A DNA stretch of 64,000 bases, taken from NCBI RefSeq assembly GCF_014652635.1, contig NZ_BMZE01000003.1, forward strand, positions 372,001-436,000. The letters run 5' to 3'. Position 1 is the stretch's first letter. Each line of letters starts with the position of its first letter. This document shows positions 26,298 to 35,871 of the stretch, one piece after another. The notes below the pieces were generated by a model. It ran no database searches and was not told the DNA's origin. It saw nothing but the letters and a program-made list of their open reading frames with translations. The stretch is from Devosia pacifica (lineage in GTDB: Bacteria; Pseudomonadota; Alphaproteobacteria; Rhizobiales; Devosiaceae). Made by a program: the position numbers and the translations under genes.

Positions 26298-27494
26298 TCA
26301 GGGCTCCATTACTTCGACCGGATCGCCCGGTTCGACCTGGGCAAGCGGCGCGGTCACCACGCGATCCCCAGCAGAAAGACCGGCAGTGACGGCAACAAGA
26401 TTGCCCTGGTTCCACTCGCCGCCAGTCTCCACCGACTGACGCTCAACCACATTCTCGACGAGCTTGAGAACATAAAGCCCCTGCGCATCTTCGCGCACAG
26501 CGTCGGGCGGCACGGCGATGGCCTCATCCAGCGTCTCGACGATAATCTGGCCGGTTGCGAACATCCCGCCGCGCAGCAGACCATCCTCGTTGTTGAGTTC
26601 AATATAAACGGGGATCGACCGCGTACCGGCCGTGGCCACCGGATTCAGCCGTTCGACAGTGCCGACGAACGTGCGGGCCAGCCCTTCGACTGAAACGTTG
26701 ACGCGCTGTCCGGATCTGATCCGCGTGCTCTGGCCGACGGGAGCGGAGCCCTCAAGTTGCACGGTGTCGAGATCCACGAGGGTCAACAAAGGGCTGCCCG
26801 GCTGGACCACCTGTCCCGGCTCGACGGCTCTATCCGAGATCGTACCGGTAAAGGGCGCGCGCACCGTCGCATTGTCGATAGCGATCTCGGCGGCCGCTAC
26901 CTGAGCCTCAAGCGCTGCCAGATTGGCCTGCTGGGCATCGACACTCGACTGCGCCTCGTCGAGACCGGACGTCGGCGACAGACCGCGCTCGATCAGGTTT
27001 TGCGTACGCTCAAGCTGGCTCTGCGCCAACTGCAGCTGAACGCGTGTTGCGGCCGCAGTGCTTGTCGCCTGCTCAAGCTGGTTCTCGAGCGTACGCGTCT
27101 GCATCTGAACGAGCGTATCGCCCTGCTGCACTTCATCGCCGGGCCGGGCAAGCACCGCGACGACGGGCGCCGACACCTGCGACGACAATTGCGTCTGGCG
27201 CTCAGGGTTGAGTGAACCAGTGACCTTGATCGTGTGTTCGAGCGTCATCGGCTCCAGTTCGGTCACTTCCTGCGGCAGCAATTGCAGGGCCAATGCGGCC
27301 GTATCTTCGACCGGCTGAGCCTCTTCCGCGGGTTGCTGGCCTGCAATGACAACGCCTGCGATGATTGCCGCCAACACGATAAGGACCAGCACGATCCAGG
27401 GCCAGCGACGGCGCCGCGGCTTCTCGCCTGCGGCGACACGCGCCGCGTTTTCCTTCTCACGCTTCGACTTTGCCCATTCCGGCTTGTTGCTCAT
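26298..27494 (-). CDS. RND efflux periplasmic adaptor (membrane fusion protein)
   Basis: A 398-residue adaptor with a basic cytoplasmic N-terminus, one membrane anchor at about residues 30-50, a barrel-sandwich/lipoyl segment (PVVAVLARPGDEVQQGD), a coiled-coil hairpin around 120-190 and a beta-barrel region. It bridges the permease and an outer-membrane channel. It is the middle gene of a regulator-adaptor-permease operon; its ATG overlaps the regulator stop (TAATG). Confidence 0.9.
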   Translation of the reverse strand: MSNKPEWAKSKREKENAARVAAGEKPRRRRWPWIVLVLIVLAAIIAGVVIAGQQPAEEAQPVEDTAALALQLLPQEVTELEPMTLEHTIKVTGSLNPERQTQLSSQVSAPVVAVLARPGDEVQQGDTLVQMQTRTLENQLEQATSTAAATRVQLQLAQSQLERTQNLIERGLSPTSGLDEAQSSVDAQQANLAALEAQVAAAEIAIDNATVRAPFTGTISDRAVEPGQVVQPGSPLLTLVDLDTVQLEGSAPVGQSTRIRSGQRVNVSVEGLARTFVGTVERLNPVATAGTRSIPVYIELNNEDGLLRGGMFATGQIIVETLDEAIAVPPDAVREDAQGLYVLKLVENVVERQSVETGGEWNQGNLVAVTAGLSAGDRVVTAPLAQVEPGDPVEVMEP

Positions 27495-28000
27495 TATTTT
27501 CCGCCGCCATTCTGGTTTGCCAAGACGTCCGTGTCCTCGTTCTCGTCATCGAGATGCGCGGCCCAGCGCCTCATGAGTTTCGTTGAACTCGCATAGAACC
27601 GGCGCAACTCCTCGACACGGGCCCGCCCCTCGGGATCCTCGTCGCCAAACTGCTCACTGACCTGCCCGATCTGCTCGGCGGCGCGGTGCATGCGGCCGGT
27701 TATTGTTTCCAGCATGTTCTTGAAGGGGTCGGGGCCGATCTCGTAGTAGTCCTGCCGATCACCAGGCTTGGTGGTGAGCCGCAATATGCCCGAACTCAAC
27801 AGTTGGCGCGCATTCGTGCTGGCGCTGGCCTTGCTGATCTGCAGGCGTGCAGCGATGGCATTGAGCGTGAAGGGTTGGCGCTCGATGATCATCAGCCCAA
27901 CCATTCGGCCAGCAATGCGCGGCCCACCGTCGGCCTGAACAATCAGACCCATGGTCTCAATAAAGTTCTCGCGTGGCGTGATACCGTCGTCCGTCATCAT
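27494..28000 (-). CDS. GbsR/MarR family transcriptional regulator of the RND operon
   Basis: A 168-residue winged-helix regulator of the GbsR branch of MarR. The HTH is visible as FTLNAIAARLQISKASASTN followed by a wing (KPGDRQDYYEI), and a long C-terminal helix region gives dimerisation. It is the first gene of the efflux operon, and a perfect palindrome lies 22-41 bases upstream of its start, which suggests autoregulated repression of the pump. The start could be the first or second Met (28000 or 27997). Confidence 0.85.
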   Translation of the reverse strand: MMTDDGITPRENFIETMGLIVQADGGPRIAGRMVGLMIIERQPFTLNAIAARLQISKASASTNARQLLSSGILRLTTKPGDRQDYYEIGPDPFKNMLETITGRMHRAAEQIGQVSEQFGDEDPEGRARVEELRRFYASSTKLMRRWAAHLDDENEDTDVLANQNGGGK

Positions 28001-28021
28001 GCGGACTTAAGCAAAACGCAT

Positions 28022-28041
28022 CGTTCAGTCAATACTGAACG
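28022..28041. promoter_or_regulatory. Palindromic operator upstream of the GbsR-type regulator
   Basis: CGTTCAGT-CAAT-ACTGAACG, a perfect eight-base inverted repeat with a four-base spacer. Its place directly before the regulator-efflux operon makes it the likely binding site of the regulator. Confidence 0.7.
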
Positions 28042-28060
28042 TACCTAACGCGGTTAACGA

Positions 28061-28765
28061 TCAGCGTGCCGGCTTTTGAAATCTCTCGTCGAACGCGTAG
28101 CCGGCGCCCCGCACGGTGCGGATCGGATCGCTTACACGGCCCCGATTTATTGCCTTGCGGAGGCGCCCGACATGCACATCGACCGTACGCTCATCGACGT
28201 AGACATCGCTGCCCCAGACGCCATCGAGAAGCTGTTCGCGTGAGTAGACGCGACCGGGATGACGCATCAGATACTCCAGCAGGCGGTATTCCGTCGGGCC
28301 GAGGTGGACCTCCCTGCCCGAGCGGCGCACGCGATGGCTGGTGCGATCAAGCTCGAGATCACCGGCCTTCAGCACAGCGGTGACAAGTTGCGGACTCGAG
28401 CGGCGAAGCAATGCGTGAATACGCGCCATCAGTTCGGGGATGGAAAACGGCTTGACGACGTAGTCGTCGGCACCGGTCGCGAGGCCGCGGACGCGCTCTT
28501 CTTCCTCGCCGCGCGCCGTGATCATGATGATTGGCACGCGGCTCGTCTCTTCGCGCGCGCGCCAGCGACGGCACAGTTCGATGCCGGACAGTCCCGGCAG
28601 CATCCAATCGAGCAGGATGAGGTCGGGAACGCTTTCCTTGAGCAGTTCAGCCGCCTCGTCACCGCTTTCGGCTGATTGCACCTCGAACCCCTCGGCCTCG
28701 AGGTTGTACCGCATGAGGACGGACAGATCGGCCTCGTCCTCCACCACAAGGATAGTCGCAGGCAT
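28061..28765 (-). CDS. phoB: Phosphate regulon response regulator
   Basis: A 234-residue OmpR-type response regulator. The receiver has acidic residues E9-D10-E11, phosphoacceptor D53 (LLDWMLPG), T83 and K105; the C-terminal winged helix contains the LGPTEYRLLEYLMRHPGRV-like DNA-binding segment. When phosphorylated by PhoR under phosphate limitation it binds Pho boxes and activates pst and related genes. It is the last gene of the pst-phoU-phoB run, 22 bases after phoU, the normal alphaproteobacterial order. Confidence 0.95.
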   Translation of the reverse strand: MPATILVVEDEADLSVLMRYNLEAEGFEVQSAESGDEAAELLKESVPDLILLDWMLPGLSGIELCRRWRAREETSRVPIIMITARGEEEERVRGLATGADDYVVKPFSIPELMARIHALLRRSSPQLVTAVLKAGDLELDRTSHRVRRSGREVHLGPTEYRLLEYLMRHPGRVYSREQLLDGVWGSDVYVDERTVDVHVGRLRKAINRGRVSDPIRTVRGAGYAFDERFQKPAR

Positions 28766-28787
28766 AGTCTATCAACTCCTCGAACGC

Positions 28788-29489
28788 TCAGACCCGGATC
28801 TGGGTGCGCTGCAGTTCCTCGACGTCTTCGGAAAGCTGCTTGCCGGTCTGCAGGTAATAGGCACGCTCAGCGATGTTGGTGGCGTGGTCGCCAATACGCT
28901 CGAGGCTCTTGGCGCAGAATAGAAGGTGGGTGCACGGCGTGATGTTGCGCGGGTCTTCCATCATGTAGGTCAGCAATTCGCGGAACAGCGAGGTGTACAT
29001 CGCGTCGACCTCGTCATCGCGGTTACACACCTCGATGGCTTCCTCCGCATTGCGGGCGGCATAGGCATCCAGCGCGTCCTTGAGCTGGCTCATCACCAGC
29101 GCCGTCAGGTTTTTCACACCGTTGTAGAACCCGGGCTGCAGGTTCAGCCCCTCGATCTTGAGCGAGCGCCGGGCCAATTGCTTGGCCATGTCGCCGACAC
29201 GCTCCAGATCGGAGGCGACGTGGATCGACGTGACGATGGCGCGCAGATCGGATGCCATCGGCTGGCGACGCGCGATCATAGAGACAGCCATCTCGTCGAT
29301 CTGGCGCTGCATCCCATCTATGCGGCGGTCGGCTTCCACGGTCTTGTCGGCCAGCTCGCGATCGAGCTTTAGAAGAGCCGCAGTGCCATCCTCGATGGCG
29401 ACCTCGACCTGTCCGCCCATGCGGGCGATTGTCTCAGCGAGTTGAATCAGTTCATCGCTGTAGGAACTGACGATATGATCGCTTGGCAT
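28788..29489 (-). CDS. phoU: Phosphate signalling protein PhoU
   Basis: A 233-residue all-helical protein with two PhoU three-helix repeats (for example AVSMIARRQPMASDLR and the second DEVDAMY...LERIGDHATNIAE, with E/D-rich metal-binding motifs). It links the Pst transporter to PhoR and represses signalling when phosphate is plentiful. ATG at 29489 has AAGGA upstream and gives the family N-terminus; the longer frame to 29531 does not. It lies between pstB and phoB. Confidence 0.95.
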   Translation of the reverse strand: MPSDHIVSSYSDELIQLAETIARMGGQVEVAIEDGTAALLKLDRELADKTVEADRRIDGMQRQIDEMAVSMIARRQPMASDLRAIVTSIHVASDLERVGDMAKQLARRSLKIEGLNLQPGFYNGVKNLTALVMSQLKDALDAYAARNAEEAIEVCNRDDEVDAMYTSLFRELLTYMMEDPRNITPCTHLLFCAKSLERIGDHATNIAERAYYLQTGKQLSEDVEELQRTQIRV

Positions 29490-29536
29490 GACACGAATCC
29501 TTGCGTTGCAGCGGATCTGGATGGCGGGCAATGCGC

Positions 29537-30346
29537 CTAGCCGATCCGTCCCATGATGTAATCCTGGGTCTGCTTGTGAACCGGGTTGGTGAAGATCTGC
29601 TCGGTCGGGCCTTCTTCGATCAGCTTGCCGAGATGGAAGAACGCGGTCTTCTGACTGACGCGGGCCGCCTGCTGCATCGAGTGCGTGACGATGACAATCG
29701 TGAAGTTCTCGCGCAGTTCGTCGATCAGTTCCTCGATCACCGCAGTGGCGATCGGGTCAAGCGCGGAGCACGGCTCATCCATGAGGATGACTTCCGGGCC
29801 GACTGCAATCGCACGCGCAATACACAGGCGCTGCTGCTGGCCGCCCGAAAGCCCGGTTCCTGGCTCGTGCAGGCGATCCTTCACCTCTTCAAACAAACCG
29901 GCCTTGCGCAAGGAAGAGACGACAATCTCGTCAAGGTCTGATTTCGAATTCGCCAGGCCGTGGATCTTGGGGCCGTAGGCAATGTTCTCGTAGACCGACT
30001 TCGGAAACGGATTGGGCTTTTGAAAGACCATGCCGATGCGCGACCGCAATTCCACGACATCCAGCGAAGGATCGTAGACATCGTCGCCGTCGAGGTCGAT
30101 CTTGCCGGTCACCCGTGCGCCCTCGATCGTGTCATTCATGCGGTTGATGCAGCGCAGGAACGTGGACTTGCCGCAGCCGGAGGGACCGATGAAGGATGTG
30201 ACCGCACGATCCGGCACATCGATCGAGACGTCGTAGAGAGCTTGTTTCTCGCCATAAAACACACAGACGTCGCGGGTCGACACCCGTACGCGACGGTCTG
30301 AAAGTGTATCGACCTTCGCGGCCTTGTCAGTGTTCTGTTCTGCCAT
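29537..30346 (-). CDS. pstB: Phosphate ABC transporter ATP-binding protein
   Basis: A 269-residue ATPase of the high-affinity phosphate importer. Walker A GPSGCGKS is at 54-61, the signature [12 protein letters not shown] and Walker B VILMDEP follow in order. ATG at 30346 has AGAGG five bases before it and is preferred to the first in-frame ATG at 30373. It couples ATP hydrolysis to PstA/PstC in the inner membrane and is followed by phoU. Confidence 0.95.
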   Translation of the reverse strand: MAEQNTDKAAKVDTLSDRRVRVSTRDVCVFYGEKQALYDVSIDVPDRAVTSFIGPSGCGKSTFLRCINRMNDTIEGARVTGKIDLDGDDVYDPSLDVVELRSRIGMVFQKPNPFPKSVYENIAYGPKIHGLANSKSDLDEIVVSSLRKAGLFEEVKDRLHEPGTGLSGGQQQRLCIARAIAVGPEVILMDEPCSALDPIATAVIEELIDELRENFTIVIVTHSMQQAARVSQKTAFFHLGKLIEEGPTEQIFTNPVHKQTQDYIMGRIG

Positions 30347-30402
30347 GTTACCTCTGCCGGCAATCATATCCATTGGTCATGCTCCAAATCATCTGACGGG
30401 CG

Positions 30403-31767
30403 TTAGCCACGGCGTTCAAGACGGGTGCGCAGGAAAATCGCGATTGCGTTCAGCACCAGCATCAGGCCGAGCAGCACGATAATGGCAGCAGACGTGCGCG
30501 CTTCGAAGAAATTGCGATTCTCGTTGCCCTGCCAAAGATAGACCTGCACAGGCAACGCTGTTGCCTGGTCGAGCGGGCTGGCGGGCACCGATGCCACGAA
30601 GGCGTTCATGCCGATCAACAGCAGTGGAGCGGTTTCTCCCAATGCCTGCGCAACGCCGATGATCGTCGCGGTGAGGATCGAGGGAAACGTCACCGGCAGA
30701 ACATGCTGGAACACCATCTGCGTCTTGGAGGCGCCGAGGCCAAGGGCGGCCTGGCGCAGTGAGGGCGACACCGCCTTGAGCGCCGCACGGGTCGCAATGA
30801 TGATCGTCGGCAGTGTCATCAGTGTCAGAACCAGGCCGCCGACGAGGGGCGCCGAGATCGGAAGGTGGAAGTAGTTGATGAAGACGGCAGCGCCAAGGAG
30901 GCCGAAGACGATCGAGGGCACGGCGGCCAGATTGTTGATGTTCACCTCGATCAGATCGGTAATGCGGTTCTGCGGCGCAAACTCTTCGAGATAAATCGCA
31001 CTCGCCACCCCGATCGGCACCGCCAGGACGATAACGATCAGCATCATGTAGAGCGATCCCATGAAGGCGCCGGCGAGACCTGCCGATGCCGGCGCGGTAC
31101 GGGAGTCCACATTGGTGAAGAGGTGCCACGCAAAGTCCATCGTGATCACGTCGTCGGCGCGCAGCTCGTCTAGCAAGTTGCGGGTGTCGGCCGACAATTG
31201 CTGGCGCTCGTCCGGCAAGTCACGGTCAATCGTGCCCTTCAGCCAGTTGTCGCCATTGGCGGATACCAGCAGATCCATCGGTACGGTCTGTCCGAGCAGA
31301 TCCGGGTTGTCCTGGAAACGGCTGCGCAGCACGAGTCCGGCATTGTTATCGACGAGCGCACGGACATCGCCGCCGTCGATCTCAGTACCTGAGACATCCC
31401 GGATGGCGTTCGCGATCAGCTCGTTCCAATTGACGAGCGCAAGAGCACGGCGCCAATCGAGATAGGCTTCTTCATACTCAGCCGGTGAAAGGCCTGACCC
31501 TGCCTCGGGTGCCGGACCGACCTCCACCACCTCGGGATCGAAGGTGATATCGAGGTGAAGAGTAGACTGGAACAGCGACGGCGTGCCCTTCGAGAACACC
31601 TGCCAGAACAGGGTGCCGACCAGCGCCAGCGCGAGCACGATGGCAGCGATCCCAAGACCCTTGAAGATTGCTTCGGCGCGGTGCCGGCGTGACAGACTCG
31701 CCCGAATGATCTCGAGGCGCTTGCGGCTCGCTTCGGAGCCTGTCTGCTGCATGTTGATATCGGTCAT
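30403..31767 (-). CDS. pstA: Phosphate ABC transporter permease PstA (long form)
   Basis: A 454-residue inner-membrane permease. After one N-terminal helix near residues 35-57 comes a periplasmic insert of about 170 residues (including the repeated-looking SRFQDNPDLL region), then the six-helix MetI-type core with the EAA-like loop RAALKAVSPSLRQAALGLGA. E. coli PstA is about 296 residues; the long form is usual in Hyphomicrobiales. The ATG overlaps the pstC stop (TAATG). Confidence 0.93.
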   Translation of the reverse strand: MTDINMQQTGSEASRKRLEIIRASLSRRHRAEAIFKGLGIAAIVLALALVGTLFWQVFSKGTPSLFQSTLHLDITFDPEVVEVGPAPEAGSGLSPAEYEEAYLDWRRALALVNWNELIANAIRDVSGTEIDGGDVRALVDNNAGLVLRSRFQDNPDLLGQTVPMDLLVSANGDNWLKGTIDRDLPDERQQLSADTRNLLDELRADDVITMDFAWHLFTNVDSRTAPASAGLAGAFMGSLYMMLIVIVLAVPIGVASAIYLEEFAPQNRITDLIEVNINNLAAVPSIVFGLLGAAVFINYFHLPISAPLVGGLVLTLMTLPTIIIATRAALKAVSPSLRQAALGLGASKTQMVFQHVLPVTFPSILTATIIGVAQALGETAPLLLIGMNAFVASVPASPLDQATALPVQVYLWQGNENRNFFEARTSAAIIVLLGLMLVLNAIAIFLRTRLERRG

Positions 31768-33146
31768 TATTCGTACTGCTCCCGAAACCGCCGCACGATG
31801 AGCAGCGCAGCAACATTGAGGACGAGCGTCATGGCAAACAGCGTGAGGCCGAGCGCGAAGGCAACCAGTGATTGCGGGCCGGCGAAATCAGTGTCGCCAG
31901 TCAGCTGATTGACGATGGTGACGGTGACGGTCGACGTGGGCTCGAACGGATTGAGCCGCAGGATCGGGCTGTTGCCGGCAGCAAGCACCACGATCATCGT
32001 CTCGCCGATGGCCCGCGAAATAGCGAGAAGAAAGGCGCCGACAATGCCCGGCAATGCCGCCGGCAGGATGACCTTACGGATGGTTTCGGAGCGCGTCGCC
32101 CCAAGGCCCAGCGAACCGTCGCGCAGCGATTTCGGGACCTGACGCAGGATGTCGTCCGACAGCGAGGAAATGAACGGGATGATCATGATCCCCATCACGA
32201 GACCAGCCGTGGCGGCGCTGGTCGCCCGGATATCGAGGCCAACCGCATTGCCGATACCGGACAGGAATGGGCCGACGGTGACCAGGGCAAAAAAGCCGTA
32301 GACGATGGTCGGAATGCCAGCCAGCACCTCGATAATGGGTTTAACGGTGCTGCGCAGGCGCGGATGGGCGTATTGAGACAGGTAGATCGCGGACATCAGG
32401 CCAACAGGCACCGCAACGAACATGGCGATGAACGCCACCATAACCGTGCCCCAGAGCAGCGGGATGAGGCCGTAATCGCCCTCGCCGCCAGTCCCCGTAG
32501 TGGAAAAGCGCGGATTCCAGACCGTGCCGAAGAAGAAGTCGACAGGGCTGATGAAGGTGAAAAACCGGATGGCCTCGAACAGCAGCGAGACGACAATGCC
32601 GATGGTGGTCAGGATCGCCACCGCCGAACATGCGACGAGCAGCGCGTTGACCACGGCTTCCACCTGATTGCGGGCGCGCAATGCCGGCGTAATACGACGG
32701 CGCGCAGCAAACAGCGCCAGAACCCCGAGACCTGCGGCTGCCGCAATGACGATGAGAAAACTAATGAGCTGAAACTGGCGTAGCGCCTGGCCGGCCTGGT
32801 TCTCGAATGGCTGAGGCTCTCCAAGCACGCCGTAGCCGGAGGCGATTGAGCGAATGCGCGCCATTGCGTTGTTCAGTTGCGCGGGCTCAAGACTGGCGGC
32901 CACGTCGGCGGGGATCTGAGAGCGAATGTAGCTGTCGGTGACGCCGGGGCCGAACAGCGCCCAGAGGCCGAGCACGAGAGCCACAGGCACAAGTACCCAG
33001 ATTGCGGCAAGCGTTCCGTGATATGCGGGCCGCGAATGCAGGCGACGATCCGCGCCAACTGCGACCGTGCGGCTGCGCGACCAGCCAACCTGATAGGCAA
33101 GGCCCAAAAGGACCAGCAGTACAGCAGCCACCACCAGGGAATTCAT
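31767..33146 (-). CDS. pstC: Phosphate ABC transporter permease PstC (long form)
   Basis: A 459-residue permease partner of PstA. Two N-terminal helices flank a periplasmic segment, then the core contains the conserved loop KSLRDGSLGLGATRSETIRK (a standard EAA motif) and GIPTIVYGFFALV. E. coli PstC is about 319 residues; the N-terminal extension is typical here. It lies 121 bases after pstS, in which GC-rich stem-loops but no U-tract terminator are seen, so differential expression may come from RNA processing. Confidence 0.93.
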   Translation of the reverse strand: MNSLVVAAVLLVLLGLAYQVGWSRSRTVAVGADRRLHSRPAYHGTLAAIWVLVPVALVLGLWALFGPGVTDSYIRSQIPADVAASLEPAQLNNAMARIRSIASGYGVLGEPQPFENQAGQALRQFQLISFLIVIAAAAGLGVLALFAARRRITPALRARNQVEAVVNALLVACSAVAILTTIGIVVSLLFEAIRFFTFISPVDFFFGTVWNPRFSTTGTGGEGDYGLIPLLWGTVMVAFIAMFVAVPVGLMSAIYLSQYAHPRLRSTVKPIIEVLAGIPTIVYGFFALVTVGPFLSGIGNAVGLDIRATSAATAGLVMGIMIIPFISSLSDDILRQVPKSLRDGSLGLGATRSETIRKVILPAALPGIVGAFLLAISRAIGETMIVVLAAGNSPILRLNPFEPTSTVTVTIVNQLTGDTDFAGPQSLVAFALGLTLFAMTLVLNVAALLIVRRFREQYE

Positions 33147-33267
33147 GTGCGCGCCCTCTTTTGGCCGGGGGATCGGCCCTGTGCCACAAGACGGCGCCCG
33201 GACTTATCGCCCGGAGGCCGGATTACAGAGCAGCAGGCGCAAGAGGCGCCCACTGCCGGCTAATGCC

Positions 33268-34305
33268 TTACTCAGCCGAAGCTTCGAACTGGGTGCCGTC
33301 CATGAAGTCGGAAACTTCGGTGGAACGGAATTCTTCCGAAGCCGGGATCAGGCCAGCTTCTTCAAGACGACCACCAGCACCGGCGATCTGGTCCGAAAGG
33401 AAGAACTGCACATACTCCTCGAGGCCAGGGATCACGCCGATATGGGCGCCCTTGACGTAGAACTGCAGCGGACGAGAAACCGGATAGTCACCGGCTGCAA
33501 TGCTGTCCATGGTCGGCTCGACGCCAGAGACCGTTGCAACCTTCAGGGTGTCGCGGTTCTGGTCGTAGAAGGACAGACCGAAAACGCCCATGGTCGAAGG
33601 GTTAGCTTCGAGGCGAGCGAGGGTCTCGGTATAGTCACCGGCGATCTCGGTCACGACATCCTGACGGAAGTTCAGGCAGGCTGCTTCCATCTCGTCTTCG
33701 TTCATCTCGGGCAGCTCGGCAGCTTCACAGCCCGGCAGCACGACGTTCTCTTCAAAGACTTCACGAGTGCCGTGGTTAGAGGCAGGGATCGCAAGAGCGA
33801 TGTCCTGATCCGGAAGCGAGGAGTCGATTTCCGACCAGTTGGTGTAGGGGTTGTCGACCATTTCGCCGTCCTGCGGGACCTGAGCGGCGAGAGCCTTGTA
33901 GACGTGGATCGGCTCGAGAGCGAAATCGCCCTGATCAGCACCAACGGCGAAAACAATGCCGTCATAGCCGATGACGATCTCACGGATGTCTTCAACGCCG
34001 GCTTCGGCACAGGCTTCGACTTCGCCAGCGCGCATCTTGCGCGAAGCATTGGCGATATCGATGGTGTTCTCGCCGACGCCTTCGCAGAACTGGCGCAGAC
34101 CGCCCGAGGAGCCACCCGAACCGACGACCGGGGTGTTGAACTCCGGATATGCGGCGCCGAACTCTTCAGCAACGATCGATGCGAACGGCAGAACCGTCGA
34201 GGATCCGGCGATCTGGATGGTATCGCGGGACTGAGCCACGGCAGCAGTGGTGCCGAGGGCCGCAATGGTCAGCGCGGCTACGCTGGTAACAAGAGCGAAT
34301 TTCAT
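33268..34305 (-). CDS. pstS: Phosphate-binding periplasmic protein
   Basis: A 345-residue PstS family protein with a signal peptide (MKFALVTSVAALTIAALG, then AVAQS) and the phosphate-site motifs AGSSTVLPFA and GSGGSSGGLRQFC. It binds phosphate in the periplasm and delivers it to PstCA. The start has a GAAAGGG ribosome site. The 248-base upstream region holds a candidate Pho box at 34426-34454 and a GC-rich hairpin in the leader at 34379-34398. Confidence 0.93.
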   Translation of the reverse strand: MKFALVTSVAALTIAALGTTAAVAQSRDTIQIAGSSTVLPFASIVAEEFGAAYPEFNTPVVGSGGSSGGLRQFCEGVGENTIDIANASRKMRAGEVEACAEAGVEDIREIVIGYDGIVFAVGADQGDFALEPIHVYKALAAQVPQDGEMVDNPYTNWSEIDSSLPDQDIALAIPASNHGTREVFEENVVLPGCEAAELPEMNEDEMEAACLNFRQDVVTEIAGDYTETLARLEANPSTMGVFGLSFYDQNRDTLKVATVSGVEPTMDSIAAGDYPVSRPLQFYVKGAHIGVIPGLEEYVQFFLSDQIAGAGGRLEEAGLIPASEEFRSTEVSDFMDGTQFEASAE

Positions 34306-34425
34306 GATGGTTTCCCTTTCGGAGATCTTTCAGATCGGTACGGTCATTCTCTTCATGACCTGGAGACCGGCTGGACCCGCCCCCTGTCTGACGGGGGCAC
34401 CCTATGACTCGTTAATTGGGGTTTT

Positions 34426-34454
34426 ATGTCACTTGAGCTACACTTATGTGACAG
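34426..34454 (-). promoter_or_regulatory. Candidate Pho box upstream of pstS
   Basis: On the minus strand three seven-base units at 11-base spacing resemble the Pho half-site CTGTCAT: CTGTCAC (6/7), GTGTAGC (3/7) and GTGACAT (5/7), followed at once by a CATAAA -10-like element. The outer units also form an inverted repeat (TGTCAC...GTGACA), so another regulator is possible. Confidence 0.5.
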
Positions 34455-34553
34455 CGCAACCGCCTATAAAATAACGATTTTCTGAAAAGCACCCTGCAAT
34501 GATGTCGATTCCGCCGCGATGCCTGTAATGGTTACGGAGCGACGTTTGCGGAT

Positions 34554-35840
34554 TCAACCGGGAAGCTGCACGTCGATCCTCAGGCCCTCGCCGGGCCGGC
34601 TCTTAATGGTCATCAGCCCGCGGTGCCGCTGGACGATATGCTTGACGATGGCAAGCCCCAGACCGGTACTCTTCTTGCGCCTGCTGGCTTCGACATCCAG
34701 CCGATAGAACCGCTCTGTCAGGCGCGGCACCTGATCTTCCGGGACGCCAGGGCCATAATCGATGACGCTGGCCGTATAGGCGTAGTTCTGCCGGTTCGAT
34801 GGCCGCAGGATCATGTCCACGCGCTTGCCCGAGGCTCCATACTTTATGGCATTGTCGACGAGGTTCTCGAACACCTCGTAGAGCTGCTCGCGGTCCGCCG
34901 TGACCTTATGCGTCCCAGCAGGCACCTCGAGGCCGAGAACAATGCCGGCCTCTTCGGCGCGGACCTGCAGCCCCTCACGCACCTCTGCGAGCAGCACGGC
35001 GAGATCAACGCACCCCGTCGGGCGAACGTGCTGGTACATTTCGATGCGCGACAGTGACAACAGGTCGTCAACGAGGTTCGACATCCGCCGAGCCTGCGAC
35101 TGCATGATATCGAGAAACTTCACCCGTGCCGCGGCGTCACGCGCCGCCGGGCCCTGCAAGGTTTCGATGAAGCCGAGCAGCGATGCCAGTGGCGTTCGCA
35201 ACTCGTGGCTGGCATTGGCGATGAAGTCGCTGCGCATGGCATCGACGCGCTTGAGTTCGGTGAGGCTGGAGAAGGTGATTACCAGCATGCGCTGCGGATC
35301 CTCGAACCACTCGTGTTCCGGCAGATGAAGCGGTGTGATCAGCACCCGGTGCCAACTCTCGGACGGCAGGGTTTCGTGCAGTTCCACCATTTGTGGGCGC
35401 GCCGTGGCGAAGACGGCATCGACCGCACGCAGCAGGTCCGGGTTGCGCATTGAGAACGAAATCGGATTGCCGGCCTGCACACTAGGGTACTGGCGCGCAG
35501 CAGCATGGTTGCGATGAATGACACGGCCGCTTCGTCCGAGCAAAAGGCACGGCTCGTTCAGCGCGTCCGCGAATGCAAAGACGTCGTCCATGCCGCCGCT
35601 TCGGATCGGGAGAGCCTCGCTGGCAAGCTCTGCATCCGCGCCCTCCCGAGCCGTTAACAGGGTAACGGCTGCAATTCCCGCAAATCCGGCGATTGCCCAC
35701 ACCGGTGACAACTCGCCGACAATCAGCAGCCCGGCAAAGACGAGACCACTCACAAGGAGTATGAGGCTAGTCCGCGTCACGACGCTTTGCCAGCGCTGGC
35801 GCGAATCCATTGATCGTCGAGAAAGTGGGAGTTCCGTCAT
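34554..35840 (-). CDS. phoR: Phosphate regulon sensor histidine kinase
   Basis: About 428 residues: N-terminal membrane segment pair (about 20-65), a PAS-like region, then HisKA with phosphoacceptor H212 in NASHELRTPL and an HATPase domain with N (FENLVDNAIKYG) and G boxes (DYGPGVPE, GLGLAIVKH). It phosphorylates PhoB. It is transcribed toward pstS, 248 bases away. ATG at 35840 was chosen; an in-frame TTG at 35861 is possible. Neither has a strong Shine-Dalgarno. Confidence 0.9.
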   Translation of the reverse strand: MTELPLSRRSMDSRQRWQSVVTRTSLILLVSGLVFAGLLIVGELSPVWAIAGFAGIAAVTLLTAREGADAELASEALPIRSGGMDDVFAFADALNEPCLLLGRSGRVIHRNHAAARQYPSVQAGNPISFSMRNPDLLRAVDAVFATARPQMVELHETLPSESWHRVLITPLHLPEHEWFEDPQRMLVITFSSLTELKRVDAMRSDFIANASHELRTPLASLLGFIETLQGPAARDAAARVKFLDIMQSQARRMSNLVDDLLSLSRIEMYQHVRPTGCVDLAVLLAEVREGLQVRAEEAGIVLGLEVPAGTHKVTADREQLYEVFENLVDNAIKYGASGKRVDMILRPSNRQNYAYTASVIDYGPGVPEDQVPRLTERFYRLDVEASRRKKSTGLGLAIVKHIVQRHRGLMTIKSRPGEGLRIDVQLPG

Positions 35841-35871
35841 AGAACAGTCGCAGTGTGTCAAACTCGTTGAA

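Noticed and set aside
34379-34398. GCCCCC/GGGGGC hairpin as a terminator
   Set aside because: It has no U tract on either strand and lies inside the pstS leader; it is only a leader stem.
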